64,000 bases of DNA from Campylobacter sp. US33a (GCF_004378855.1 NZ_RYYL01000002.1:156312-220311), one strand, 5' to 3'; positions 1 to 9,179 are shown, numbered from the stretch's first letter. Notes: a model not told the origin generated them from the sequence alone. Made by a program: numbers and translations.

Positions 1-342
1 GTACTTTTACAAGGTGGCGAGGGTTTGGTGATTAGATTAAATGATGCGCCTTATGAAAAATTTAGAACAGCTAATGCTTTAAAAATGAAACCCTATGAAG
101 ATACAGAGTGTCAAATTATCGCTTATACTAAAGGAAAAGGAAAGTATGAAAATGCTGTTGGTGCTATAGTTTGCGAAGCGAATTTAAAGCAAGGAAAAAC
201 AGTGTTTAAAATAGGCAGCGGCTTAAAGGATGATTTTCGTTTTAATCCGCCACCCATCGGAACAATCATCACTTATAAATTTAGTTCTTATACTAAAAAG
301 GGTTTGCCAAGGTTTCCTGTATTTTTACGCATTAGAGAATAA
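1..342 (+). CDS. ATP-dependent DNA ligase, C-terminal part (5' end outside window)
   Basis: The reading frame is open from base 1, so only the last 113 residues are present. They hold the ligase motif GGEGLVIR near the start and the K-M-K-P motif with the following OB-fold that closes nucleotidyltransferase-type ATP-dependent ligases. The short tail after the OB-fold fits the small bacterial LigE-like enzymes that Campylobacter carries beside its NAD-dependent LigA. The 3' end overlaps the convergent znuB by 18 bases. Role in nick sealing is inferred from the family; which ligase subtype it is cannot be decided without the N-terminus. Confidence 0.75.
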   Translation, partial: VLLQGGEGLVIRLNDAPYEKFRTANALKMKPYEDTECQIIAYTKGKGKYENAVGAIVCEANLKQGKTVFKIGSGLKDDFRFNPPPIGTIITYKFSSYTKKGLPRFPVFLRIRE

Positions 343-1143
343 ATTCTTAAAAAATTTCATACAAAGACAAAGGAAAAATCCACAACAAGCAATGCCAATG
401 ATACTTGGTCCGCTAGAAAGATTAAAACTCACGCTAAAAATTAAACCTAAAACGCAAAAGATCATACTTAAAAAAACACTTAAAATAATCAAACTTCCAA
501 GTCTTTTCGTAAAATGCTCAGCGATAAAGCAAGGTATACTAAGCAAAGCAATAACAAGTATGAGTCCTACAACGCGTATGCTAATGACTATACAAAAAGC
601 TATCATGGCAATTAAAATATAATAAAACAAAGTGGTATTTACCCCACGAAGTTTGGCAAATTCGATATCAAAGCTTAAAACTTCAAATTGCCTGAAAAAA
701 GCTAAAATGATTAAGATAAAAATCATATCCACAAAAGCCATTAAATAAAGATCTTCATTGGAAACTGTGAGAATATTTCCAAATAAATATGCCATTAAAT
801 CAGTATTATAACCAGGACTTAAGTCAATCAAAATAAGACCAAATGCCATTCCAAAAGCCCATATAACAGCGATAATACTATCGCTTCTGTTTTGATAATG
901 TCTTGTAAGAAAAGCAACCAAAAAGGCTAAAATTAAAGTAAAAATCCCTGTGCTTAGTAAAACACTCAAGCCAAAATAAAGTGCTATTCCAATACCTCCA
1001 AAAGCCCCATGCGTGATGCCTCCAGCCATTGAAAACAAGCGATTTATCATAACAAAAGAACCTATGATCCCACAAGCTATACTAACTAAAATGGCAGCAA
1101 TGATAGCATTTTGAAAGAAATTATGCTGTAAAATTTCAAACAT
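325..1143 (-). CDS. znuB: Zinc/manganese-type ABC transporter permease (ZnuB-like)
   Basis: A 272-residue integral membrane protein of the ABC-3 family, with about eight hydrophobic segments and the glycine-rich stretch around residues 35-55 (MAGGITHGAFGGIG) typical of ZnuB/TroC permeases. It overlaps the upstream ATPase gene by 8 bases and is the last gene of a znuA-znuC-znuB operon. Family knowledge gives high-affinity Zn2+ import across the inner membrane. The substrate could in principle be Mn2+ or Fe2+; the His-rich binding protein favours zinc. Confidence 0.85.
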   Translation of the reverse strand: MFEILQHNFFQNAIIAAILVSIACGIIGSFVMINRLFSMAGGITHGAFGGIGIALYFGLSVLLSTGIFTLILAFLVAFLTRHYQNRSDSIIAVIWAFGMAFGLILIDLSPGYNTDLMAYLFGNILTVSNEDLYLMAFVDMIFILIILAFFRQFEVLSFDIEFAKLRGVNTTLFYYILIAMIAFCIVISIRVVGLILVIALLSIPCFIAEHFTKRLGSLIILSVFLSMIFCVLGLIFSVSFNLSSGPSIIGIACCGFFLCLCMKFFKNLFSNA

Positions 1144-1936
1144 TTTCTGCCTTTTTTATTTTGAAATTTTTAAAATGAAATTGATCGTGCTGAGTAAAAT
1201 TATTTTCACAAAGACAAGAATTTAAACTTAATTCAACATCGCAAAAATGCTGATGATGCTCATAAAGATGGGTTAAAAATTCCGATTTTGCTTTATCTTG
1301 AATATGATTGTGTAAAGTAAGTTCTTGATTTAAATAAGCGATTTTATTTGCATAAGCTAAAATAATATTGATATCATGACAAATACAAATGATACCAACA
1401 CCTTGTTTGTGCAAACTTTTTAAAAGCTCGAAAATCCCCACCGCACTTTTGCTATCTACGCTCGCTGTGGGTTCATCAAGGATTAAGAGTTTGCATTCGC
1501 CAACCAAGGCTCTTGCTATAAAAACTCTTTGCCTTTGTCCCCCGCTTAATTCATTAATTTTTTTATTCCAAAAATCTTGCATTTGAACCTTTTGTAAGCT
1601 TTGCATAGCGATTTTTTTATCTTCTTTAGTATAAAAACCGAAAATTTTTTTATTTACGCGTCCCATCATAACGACTTCTAAAACCCTTGCTGGAAAATTT
1701 TCATTTGCTAGAGTATTTTGTGGAACATAGCCAATTTGTGAAGAATATAAAGTGTTATTAATGCCATTTTTGCTTTTTAAAATACCAAGTATAAGCTTTA
1801 TCAGTGTAGATTTTCCACCCCCATTAGGTCCAATGATAGCTAGAAAATCTTTATTATCATAGCTAAGATTGATATTTTTTAAAACGGGAGTTTTATCGTA
1901 GCTATAGCTTAGATTTGTGATTTTAAAAAATTCCAA
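1136..1936 (-). CDS. znuC: Zinc ABC transporter ATP-binding protein (ZnuC-like)
   Basis: A 266-residue ABC ATPase with Walker A GPNGGGKST (about residues 37-45), signature LSGGQRQR and Walker B LLILDEPT. After the ATPase core comes a C-terminal tail rich in His and Cys (HLYEHHQHFC, then a CLC motif and more His). Such tails occur in zinc transporter ATPases and may sense or buffer zinc; that is inference. The start has a ggagaa-type ribosome binding site 10 bases after the znuA stop, so translation is operon-linked. It powers import by ZnuB. Confidence 0.88.
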   Translation of the reverse strand: MEFFKITNLSYSYDKTPVLKNINLSYDNKDFLAIIGPNGGGKSTLIKLILGILKSKNGINNTLYSSQIGYVPQNTLANENFPARVLEVVMMGRVNKKIFGFYTKEDKKIAMQSLQKVQMQDFWNKKINELSGGQRQRVFIARALVGECKLLILDEPTASVDSKSAVGIFELLKSLHKQGVGIICICHDINIILAYANKIAYLNQELTLHNHIQDKAKSEFLTHLYEHHQHFCDVELSLNSCLCENNFTQHDQFHFKNFKIKKAENV

Positions 1937-1945
1937 ATTTTTCTC

Positions 1946-2785
1946 CTATTTTAAACTATTTTCAAGCGCATTAACACTTTTTAAAAGCTCATTTTGCCAA
2001 TCTTTTGAAAGGTGATTGATTTGCACTACATTGGCATTTAATTCTTTGGCTAATAAAGCAGAGGCATTTTGTGCAAATCCTGCTTGGACAAAGATGACTT
2101 TGATATTCTTTTCTTTTGCGATTTGAATTAAATTCATCAAAGCTTTGGGTTTAGGTTCTTTTCCATCTACTTCAACAGGAATTTGCGTTAAATTATAGCG
2201 TTTAGCAAAATACGACCAGCTAGGATGATAAACGATGAAATTATTGTGCTTGATGTCCTGAAGTTTTGTCTTAATTGTCTCATTAATTAAATCAAGCTCT
2301 TTTTCAAAAAGAGTCAAATTTTCTTCATACATTTTTTTATTTTGTGGAAATTGCTCTATTAAAGCTTTTGCTATCGTTTTGGCTTGAGATTTTACTAAAA
2401 TGGGATCAAGCCAAGTGTGAGGATCTTTAGAGTGAAGCTCATGCCCTTTGTGAGCATGAGAGTGCTTTTTTTCTATAAGAGGGATATTATCATTTAGGTT
2501 AATGATTTTAGTTTGTTTGAATAAACTTTGAAATTTATTAAGCATAGGTCTTTCAAATTCTAAGCCTATGGTAAAGTAAATTTTACTTTTTTCAAGGGTT
2601 AATAAGCTTTGTGGTTTTGGTTCAAAGGTGTGTTCATCGGCATTATCAGGAAGTAAGGTGTGAATTTCTACGCTTGTTCCTGCGATTTTTTGCACAAAAT
2701 ATTCTAATGGCGGTATGGAAACACTGATAATGGGTTTGGCAAAAATATAAGTGGTAAAAAAACATAGAAGTATAAATTTTTTCAT
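1946..2785 (-). CDS. znuA: Periplasmic zinc-binding protein (ZnuA-like)
   Basis: A 279-residue solute-binding protein of cluster A-I (family TroA/ZnuA) with an N-terminal signal peptide ending near FAKP. The metal site residues are recognisable as H in ADEHTFEP, H in DPHTWLDP and H in the VYHPSW segment. Between the first two lies the His-rich loop KKHSHAHKGHELH, the hallmark that separates zinc binders from manganese binders. It is the first gene of the znuACB operon and lies next to a divergent Fur-family regulator across a palindromic promoter region. Confidence 0.9.
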   Translation of the reverse strand: MKKFILLCFFTTYIFAKPIISVSIPPLEYFVQKIAGTSVEIHTLLPDNADEHTFEPKPQSLLTLEKSKIYFTIGLEFERPMLNKFQSLFKQTKIINLNDNIPLIEKKHSHAHKGHELHSKDPHTWLDPILVKSQAKTIAKALIEQFPQNKKMYEENLTLFEKELDLINETIKTKLQDIKHNNFIVYHPSWSYFAKRYNLTQIPVEVDGKEPKPKALMNLIQIAKEKNIKVIFVQAGFAQNASALLAKELNANVVQINHLSKDWQNELLKSVNALENSLK

Positions 2786-2819
2786 TAAATTTTCCTAATC
2801 AAATGAAATCAAAAGACAA

Positions 2820-2869
2820 ATTATAATTAATGCAACTTAGTTGCAACTTAAAAACACAGTTGCATTAAT
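2820..2869. promoter_or_regulatory. Probable zinc-responsive operator and znuA -10 box
   Basis: Read on the minus strand, a TATAAT hexamer (2820-2825) stands upstream of znuA. Immediately upstream of it is the perfect 15-base palindrome TGCAACTTAGTTGCA (2831-2845). A second, perfect inverted repeat, ATTAATGCAACT (2826-2837) against AGTTGCATTAAT (2858-2869), shares its left arm. The position next to the -10 box and the adjacent Fur-family gene suggest a repressor site. That it is bound by the product of the gene at 2942 is inference. Confidence 0.6.
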
Positions 2870-2904
2870 ATCAAAATTTATGAGCTTAATTTTTCATTTT
2901 GTGG

Positions 2905-2910
2905 TAAAAT
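2905..2910 (+). promoter_or_regulatory. -10 box of the Fur-family regulator gene
   Basis: TAAAAT preceded by a T-rich stretch and TGTGG, 31 bases upstream of the start codon at 2942, resembles Campylobacter sigma-70 -10 boxes, which lack a conserved -35. No other candidate lies closer. The palindromic operator is about 60 bases upstream, so control of this side by the same repressor is less obvious than for znuA. Confidence 0.4.
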
Positions 2911-2941
2911 TACTCATTCTTGATTTTTCAAAGGTAAGTTT

Positions 2942-3286
2942 ATGGATGTTAGAGCTTTGCTTAAACAACAAGATATCACTGTTACGGAATTGCGTTTGCA
3001 GATGCTAGAAATTTTATCTTGTGCTAATGAGCCTTTAAGTTTTGATCATTTTAAACTCGATGCTAATAAAACGACTTTTTATCGCAATATGGAGCTTTTT
3101 GAAAAAAGCGGCATTGTCATTAAAACAGAGCTTAATCGTAAGAGTTTTTATGAGCTTGCCAAGTGTGCCAAAGCACATTTTATTTGTGATGTTTGCCATA
3201 AGATGAGTGATGTTAAGATGCCAAAAATTAAAGGAAAAATCAAAAGTGTATTGATAAAAGGAATTTGCGAAAATTGTGAGGATTAA
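2942..3286 (+). CDS. Small Fur-family metalloregulator, probably Zur-like
   Basis: A 114-residue protein with a Fur-type winged helix (the recognition-helix segment NKTTFYRNMELFEKSG) and two CxxC pairs (CDVC and CENC) that form the structural zinc site of Fur/Zur/PerR proteins. It is shorter than usual (about 130-150 residues). It is divergent from znuACB with a palindrome in between, which points to zinc control. The next gene starts on the base after its stop codon, so the two are co-translated. The metal specificity is inferred from context only. Confidence 0.7.
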   Translation: MDVRALLKQQDITVTELRLQMLEILSCANEPLSFDHFKLDANKTTFYRNMELFEKSGIVIKTELNRKSFYELAKCAKAHFICDVCHKMSDVKMPKIKGKIKSVLIKGICENCED

Positions 3287-3997
3287 ATGAATTTATGGGA
3301 TAAAAAGGCTAAAAATTACGCAAGATATAGTGAAATTTTAAACGATATACAAAAGCAAAGTTTTAAAGAAATATCAAATTTAAATATTGATTTTAAAGAT
3401 AAAAATATTATTGATATTGGTTGTGGCACTGGGGTTTGGACCTTGCATTTAGCTAAAAGTGCTAAAGAAATCATTGCGCTTGATAATGCAAATGCTATGC
3501 TAGAAATTTTAAAAGAAGATGCTAAAAATTTAGCCTTAGATAATATAAAATACGAAAATTTAAGTTTTACGCAGTGGGCGGATAAAAACAAAGATACTAA
3601 ATTCGATATAGCCTTTTTAAGTATGTCTCCTGCCTTGCAAAATGAAAAAGATTATAAATTTTTTAAAGATTTGGCAAAAGTAAAAATTTATCTTGGTTGG
3701 GCTGATTATAGAAAAAGTGATTTTTTAGATCCTATTTTTAAACATTTTAATACCGAATTTAAAGGCTTTTATAAACAGGATTTAGAAAACTTTTTACTAG
3801 AAAATGATGTGAAATTTCATAAATTTGTTTTTGATGAAACACGCATAGTAGAAAGAAAAAAAGATGAAGCCATAGAAAATGCTTTGTGGCATTTGGATAT
3901 GAATGGTATTAAAGCGAGCAAGCAAGACTTAGAAGCTTTTGTGAAAGACGATATTAAAGAAATAATAAAATCTAAGATAAAATTAATTATTTGCTGA
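3287..3997 (+). CDS. SAM-dependent methyltransferase, class I
   Basis: A 236-residue protein with methyltransferase motif I DIGCGTGVWTLHLA (about residues 41-54) followed by the acidic residue of motif II (ALDNANAML). The C-terminal half shows no match I can name. It directly abuts the Fur-family gene, so it may belong to the zinc regulon. The substrate is unknown; small-molecule or protein methylation are both possible. Confidence 0.65.
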   Translation: MNLWDKKAKNYARYSEILNDIQKQSFKEISNLNIDFKDKNIIDIGCGTGVWTLHLAKSAKEIIALDNANAMLEILKEDAKNLALDNIKYENLSFTQWADKNKDTKFDIAFLSMSPALQNEKDYKFFKDLAKVKIYLGWADYRKSDFLDPIFKHFNTEFKGFYKQDLENFLLENDVKFHKFVFDETRIVERKKDEAIENALWHLDMNGIKASKQDLEAFVKDDIKEIIKSKIKLIIC

Positions 3998-4007
3998 TAG
4001 ATATTTT

Positions 4008-4829
4008 ATGAAATTTAATGTTTCTGATTTTTTAAAATATGTAGGAGAAGAATTAGTCTTAAAATTTAATAGTGCTTCAAATCATAGTCATCCTCATGCA
4101 ATAGGAAGAGTAAGAGAATGTGGTGTTATAGAAAAACTAGAAGCATTATTGCCTTCAGGCGTTGGCGTTGGTAGTGGTTTTGTTATAGATCTTTATGGTG
4201 GGGTATCAAAACAAAGTGATATTGTTATTTATGAGAAGAATTTTGCAAGTAGATTTATACCAAATAATGTTGAAGATTATGCGTATTATTCTTGTGAAAA
4301 TGTATTAGCGGTTGGTGAGATTAAGTCAAATGCTAACTCTAATGATATCAAAGATTCTATAGAAAAATTAAAACTTGTGAAGCAAATACAAAGAGAAAAA
4401 CCAAAAGAAAAAGGTGTATATAGAAATTTTTTCTCATCAGTTTGTTCTCAGGATATTGATAGTCAAAGTTTTGATCCTGTTACTAAAGATATAGATCAGA
4501 TTTTTACTTTTTTAATAGCCAAAACTCTTCCATCGATAGAAATAATTCATAAAAATTTAAAAGATGTATGCGGAAATGAAAAACATTTATATCCAAATTG
4601 TTTTATTTCTATAGAAGGCAAATCATTGTATTTTGCAAGTAATGAAGGAATTAGGATTAGTGCTATAAATTCTAAGTGTATTTGCGAAGGTAATTTTGAA
4701 AATCCCTTTGCGTATTTTATAAATCATTTGACTACTTTTATTCAATACGCTAGAACCACAGAATTAAATAATCATAAATATCTTGACTATAGAGAAAATA
4801 TTCTTATTAATAAACAGATAGAAATCTAG
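4008..4829 (+). CDS. DUF6602-like protein, possible PD-(D/E)xK fold
   Basis: A 273-residue soluble protein. The segments QSDIVIY (about residues 66-72) and VLAVGEIKS (about 101-109) have the D...ExK arrangement of restriction-endonuclease-like folds and match my recollection of DUF6602 proteins, which are often found near restriction or other defence genes. It lies 10 bases after the methyltransferase gene and converges on the type IIG enzyme with 4 bases between the stop codons. Catalytic activity is not shown; it could be a nuclease, an accessory factor or an inactive relative. Confidence 0.5.
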   Translation: MKFNVSDFLKYVGEELVLKFNSASNHSHPHAIGRVRECGVIEKLEALLPSGVGVGSGFVIDLYGGVSKQSDIVIYEKNFASRFIPNNVEDYAYYSCENVLAVGEIKSNANSNDIKDSIEKLKLVKQIQREKPKEKGVYRNFFSSVCSQDIDSQSFDPVTKDIDQIFTFLIAKTLPSIEIIHKNLKDVCGNEKHLYPNCFISIEGKSLYFASNEGIRISAINSKCICEGNFENPFAYFINHLTTFIQYARTTELNNHKYLDYRENILINKQIEI

Positions 4830-4833
4830 CAAA

Positions 4834-7800
4834 TTATGCTAGATTGATTTTTGAAATTTCATCTTGAATTTTTAAAGTCTCATCTAAAGTTTGTATGATC
4901 AAGGTAAAATGCTTATGATCTATGTCTTCTTCCTTGTGGCTTTTTAAATATTTATCTAATACAGCATAACCACCTATTTTAAACTCATAAATTTCAGGAC
5001 TTACTTTATTAAAATATAAGCTTTCGTTTATAAAAAGTTCTTTTGTGTCTTTGTTGTATTTTATTTTTTGTATTTTGAAATTTTTATTTTTGACACTTTT
5101 AAACAAAGCTTCGCCCGCATTTGAAATTAACTCATCATCTTTTAATAAATGCAAATTTAAAAGCTTTAAGCCTAGTTTGCTTAAATTTTTAAAAGTTTTT
5201 TTATTTTCTACAAAAGGAATTTTTGGAAAATCAATTTTTAGAAAATCAAGGTATTTTTCTCTATAAATTTTATGAAAAAGCACAGCATAGATATAGCCTA
5301 GTATATCTTCAGGTGAGAATTTTTCTTTGTAAAGATCATCTATAAAAGCTCTAAAACTTTCTTTGAAATTTTCTATTTTTGAAGTGAAATTTTCTTCATT
5401 AAAATTTGGATTTTCTTTTTTTAGGAATTTTTTACTTCTAGTTGTAGGGTAAAGATAGAGTGGATAAATATAGCTACCACTACCCACTAAATGCAAATCT
5501 ATGATTTTGTTAGCAATAAAAATATTATTAATACTATTTAATTTTGTTCCTCTGTCACAAATTAATCCTATATTTTCATTTTCTAAAAAATGTTCAAAAA
5601 TATCATAAACAGGATAAGCCATAAAGGCTTTTGAATTTTCTATATAATAAGTCCATTTTTTATCAAAAGGACGATAATGGCATTTTTTTATAAATTTTTC
5701 TAAATTACCACAATTTTTATTAACTGCATTTATAGCTGAATCTAATTTCCAATCCCTTGAATCTTCACCAATATCATAAATTTTATACAACTCATTTTTA
5801 GTTTTTGTATTAAAATCTTTGAGAAGTTGTATTAAATTTTCTTTTTTATTATGAAAAACTATATTATCTCTTTTTGAGCAAATTCCTACACCTGAAAGCA
5901 TAAACATATCTTTTACACTTATGCCTTTGTTGTATTCTTCTAATAAATCATTATTTTGTGGTAAGAAAAGATAAAAAGGCTCATTGTTTTTAATCAAAGT
6001 CCATTTTATAGAATTTAAGTCATTCTCATATAAAAATTTATATTTATCTTTTCTTTTGCCGTATAAATCATGATAATAAATCTTTGTATTTTTGGCTTTT
6101 GAATTTTGCTTTATAAAGATATTTATACTCACACCTTGCATGATATCAAATACATTGTCATCTTTACTTCCATCAGGTGCTTTTTCTTTTTTTCTAGTAT
6201 TGCCGTGTAAATTTAGTATGTAGATTTTATCAAAGCTTTGCATTAAAGAATATCTCATGCCTCTAAAGGTAGGATTATCCAAAAAGCTATTATTTGAGAT
6301 AAAAGCAAAAATTCCACTTTCTTGAGAATCGATTTTACTTTGTGCAAAGCGTATGAATTTTACATAATCATCTAAAAGCCATTTTGGATTTTTTTCGTTT
6401 TCTAGTTTGTGTTTTTCATATATGGCTTTAAAAGTACTTGTGTTTTGTTTAGATTTTTCTTTAAAATACAAATTTATCCATTCTTTTTGCTCTTTGCTAA
6501 GATTTGCTTTGCTTGGTTCTAAACCATAGCTTATTTTGATCTCATCTTCATATAAGCCTTTGTTGCTACTTGCTCCACTATAGGGTGGATTGCCTGTGAT
6601 GATTAGAATTTGTTCTTCTTTTATTTTTTGTGCTTTTTTAAATTCGTTGGTTAAATCAGCAAGTGTAAAAAGTGTATTTTGTGAATTTTCTTCTTGGGTT
6701 GTGCTTTTTGAGTATAGAGTGTTTGTTAGTGCTATTTTAAGACTTTCATTATCATTTAACGGGGAATTAAATTCTTCTTTGAAACTTTGAGAAAGTTTTA
6801 AGTGCGCTATAGTATAAGGTGCTATTAAAAATTCAAAACCACAAAATTTATCTATCAGGGCTTTTGGATTGTAATTGGCACTATTTTTGTTTATAGGCTC
6901 TAAAGCTTTTCTAAAAGCTTCAAGTAAAAAGGTGCCAGTGCCTGTGGCAAAATCAAGTAAGGTTATGTTTTTATCCAAAGCTTCACTTAGTCCTTTTTTG
7001 TGATTAAAATCTTGTTTTAAAACTTCATTTATAGCATTGATGATGAAAATTACTACAGGTGCAGGGGTATAATACACTCCCCTTACTTCTCTAAGTTTTG
7101 GGTCATAACTTGCTAAGAATGTTTCATAAAAATGCAAATAAGGATCTTTATGAGTAGATAAAATAGTAGGACGGTTAAACAAGTCTTTTTCACCTGTTTT
7201 GTTTAATTCTTTAATAATACTTGTAATGTCTATGTGGTTTATAATGTTTATGATTTCTTCTAAAAGCCATTTTATACTTTCTAAATTTTCAAAACTATCA
7301 TCTAAAAATCCACTCATGGAGCGGATTAATGGAAATGATTTTGGTATGAATTTTTTAGCATTGTTTAGATCTATTTCTTTTGCGGTATCGTTATTTAATT
7401 TGGCTAAGAATAAGCTATAGGTTAGAGTTTGTGCAAAAGAATCACAAAATTCTTCATAGCTTAACTCTTTATAAAGTGTTTCTTTAAAAGTGTTAAATAA
7501 ACTTATCAATGTTTCATTTTCATTAGACAATAAAAGCTCATCTTTTAAAATTCTTGTTCTTAGGCTTAGATGATTTGCAAAATCTAGGGCTGAATTTATG
7601 GGATTTGGGATTTTAGCAAAAAAGATAGCAAAAAGCTCGTTTAGTTCTTTTGTTTTTGTCTCTAGTAAAGATTGGTTTTTAATAGTGTTTTTAATCTCAT
7701 CAAGAGAGCAAATTTTTACTTCTTTGCAAATGATAATCTCGTTTTTCTCACTTAAGCTTAATAATACAAATCTTAAATAATCGGTGAGAATGATATTTGG

Positions 7801-8091
7801 GCTTAATTTTGTATATTTTAAAATTTGATCACTTTTTATGATGTTATCAAGATTTGCATTTACTCTTTTGTTTTCTATGTAGCCTAGTGTTAGAAAATCT
7901 TTTGTAATTAAAAAATCTGGAGCACCTCTACCTTCTTTATCATTGTTTGGTTCTTGTTTGATAGAGATTTTATTTTGCTTGTCTTGATTTTCTTTTATAG
8001 CTTGTAATAAATTTTGCAAAGCTGTTCTATGTGTATGTTCTTTATCATTGATAGAAATATCTTTTATGTTTTCTAGATAAGCTTTTAGCAT
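4834..8091 (-). CDS. Type IIG/ISP-like restriction-modification enzyme
   Basis: A single 1085-residue polypeptide. The N-terminus has a PD-(D/E)xK nuclease pattern (APDFLI, then GYIENKRV, about residues 57-76). The middle holds an N6-adenine methyltransferase with motif I DFATGTGTFLLEA and catalytic NPPYS. The C-terminal 400 residues are probably the target recognition domain. No helicase motifs separate nuclease and methylase, so type IIG is favoured over true type ISP. It begins 10 bases after pyrC with a good AAGGAA site, so it may be read from the pyrC promoter. The frame is intact and I see no homopolymeric switch tract in it. Confidence 0.85.
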   Translation of the reverse strand: MLKAYLENIKDISINDKEHTHRTALQNLLQAIKENQDKQNKISIKQEPNNDKEGRGAPDFLITKDFLTLGYIENKRVNANLDNIIKSDQILKYTKLSPNIILTDYLRFVLLSLSEKNEIIICKEVKICSLDEIKNTIKNQSLLETKTKELNELFAIFFAKIPNPINSALDFANHLSLRTRILKDELLLSNENETLISLFNTFKETLYKELSYEEFCDSFAQTLTYSLFLAKLNNDTAKEIDLNNAKKFIPKSFPLIRSMSGFLDDSFENLESIKWLLEEIINIINHIDITSIIKELNKTGEKDLFNRPTILSTHKDPYLHFYETFLASYDPKLREVRGVYYTPAPVVIFIINAINEVLKQDFNHKKGLSEALDKNITLLDFATGTGTFLLEAFRKALEPINKNSANYNPKALIDKFCGFEFLIAPYTIAHLKLSQSFKEEFNSPLNDNESLKIALTNTLYSKSTTQEENSQNTLFTLADLTNEFKKAQKIKEEQILIITGNPPYSGASSNKGLYEDEIKISYGLEPSKANLSKEQKEWINLYFKEKSKQNTSTFKAIYEKHKLENEKNPKWLLDDYVKFIRFAQSKIDSQESGIFAFISNNSFLDNPTFRGMRYSLMQSFDKIYILNLHGNTRKKEKAPDGSKDDNVFDIMQGVSINIFIKQNSKAKNTKIYYHDLYGKRKDKYKFLYENDLNSIKWTLIKNNEPFYLFLPQNNDLLEEYNKGISVKDMFMLSGVGICSKRDNIVFHNKKENLIQLLKDFNTKTKNELYKIYDIGEDSRDWKLDSAINAVNKNCGNLEKFIKKCHYRPFDKKWTYYIENSKAFMAYPVYDIFEHFLENENIGLICDRGTKLNSINNIFIANKIIDLHLVGSGSYIYPLYLYPTTRSKKFLKKENPNFNEENFTSKIENFKESFRAFIDDLYKEKFSPEDILGYIYAVLFHKIYREKYLDFLKIDFPKIPFVENKKTFKNLSKLGLKLLNLHLLKDDELISNAGEALFKSVKNKNFKIQKIKYNKDTKELFINESLYFNKVSPEIYEFKIGGYAVLDKYLKSHKEEDIDHKHFTLIIQTLDETLKIQDEISKINLA

Positions 8092-8101
8092 TAATTTCCT
8101 T

Positions 8102-9097
8102 TTAATTTGCGACTTTGAAATTTAAAGTTTTTCCTGCCATAAATGGCACTACATCGCCGTATTTTTGCGCTACTTGCCATTCTTGTTTTTCTAAAGTGAT
8201 GATTTTATCTTTTTCAAATTTAAGATTATGAATTTTACAAGCATTATCTGAAATAAATTTTTGTAAATTTGCTTCATTTGAGTGTTTTTCAAAAAGTTCA
8301 GCCAATACAGGTAAAATCACGGGTGCACTAAATACACCAGCCGCACATCCACAGCATTCTTTAGTGTGTAATGGATGAGGTGCGCTATCGCTTCCAAACA
8401 TAGCCTTTTCATAACCACTAAAGGCAAGCTCACATAAAGCATCTTTATCTTCATAGCGTTTTGCAATAGGTTTGCAAAACAAATGCGGATCCATCTTACC
8501 GCCCACTACATCATCAAGCGTTATCATCAAATGGTGTAAAGTGATAGTTGCGTATAAATTTTCATAATCTTTTAGTAAATCACACAAAATTTTAGTGGTA
8601 ATATGCTCCATTACGATTTTTAATTTTGGAAAGTTTTTTGCCAGTTTTTCATAAATTTTAGCAAAATTTGCTTCTCTATCCATTACAAAATCATTGGTTT
8701 CCCCATGCACAAGCAAAGGCAGTCCAAGCTCACTCATAGCATTTAGTGTAGGTTTTAACTTTTCTATATCAAAGCTTGAAATTCCATTATCTGAGTTGGT
8801 AGTTATACCTGCAGGATAAAGCTTAATGCCAAAAATTTCATCCTTAGCACTTTGAAGAAATTTTTCATCATAGTTTTTAAAAAAAAGTGTCATTAAGGGA
8901 GTGAAATTTTCATCCCCACAAGCTTTTACTATACGCATTTTATAAGCTTTTAAACCTTCTAAATCACAAATTGGCGGGACTAAATTTGGCATAATCACGC
9001 CTGCACGAAAATCCTTTGCACTAAGAGGTGCAACAAGTTCAAGCATACTCTCATCTCTTAAATGTAAGTGCATATCTAGTGGGTTTTTAAGTGTCAT
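8102..9097 (-). CDS. pyrC: Dihydroorotase
   Basis: A 331-residue amidohydrolase of the class II (E. coli PyrC) type. The metal-binding motif DMHLHLRDE stands at residues 8-16, the likely carbamylated lysine lies in IKLYPAG, and the active-site aspartate in FGSDSAPH. It makes dihydroorotate from N-carbamoyl-aspartate in pyrimidine synthesis. It is followed at 10 bases by the restriction-modification gene, an unusual partner for a biosynthetic gene. Confidence 0.92.
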   Translation of the reverse strand: MTLKNPLDMHLHLRDESMLELVAPLSAKDFRAGVIMPNLVPPICDLEGLKAYKMRIVKACGDENFTPLMTLFFKNYDEKFLQSAKDEIFGIKLYPAGITTNSDNGISSFDIEKLKPTLNAMSELGLPLLVHGETNDFVMDREANFAKIYEKLAKNFPKLKIVMEHITTKILCDLLKDYENLYATITLHHLMITLDDVVGGKMDPHLFCKPIAKRYEDKDALCELAFSGYEKAMFGSDSAPHPLHTKECCGCAAGVFSAPVILPVLAELFEKHSNEANLQKFISDNACKIHNLKFEKDKIITLEKQEWQVAQKYGDVVPFMAGKTLNFKVAN

Positions 9098-9179
9098 TTT
9101 TTCTCCTAAATTGATAGCAAATTTTATCCTATAAAACTAAAATAAAAGCTATAAAAAAGGCTTAAAAATGATAAAAAAT

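Noticed and set aside
230..622. 130-residue plus-strand frame across the ligase end and znuB
   Set aside because: It overlaps two well-supported genes and has no family content.
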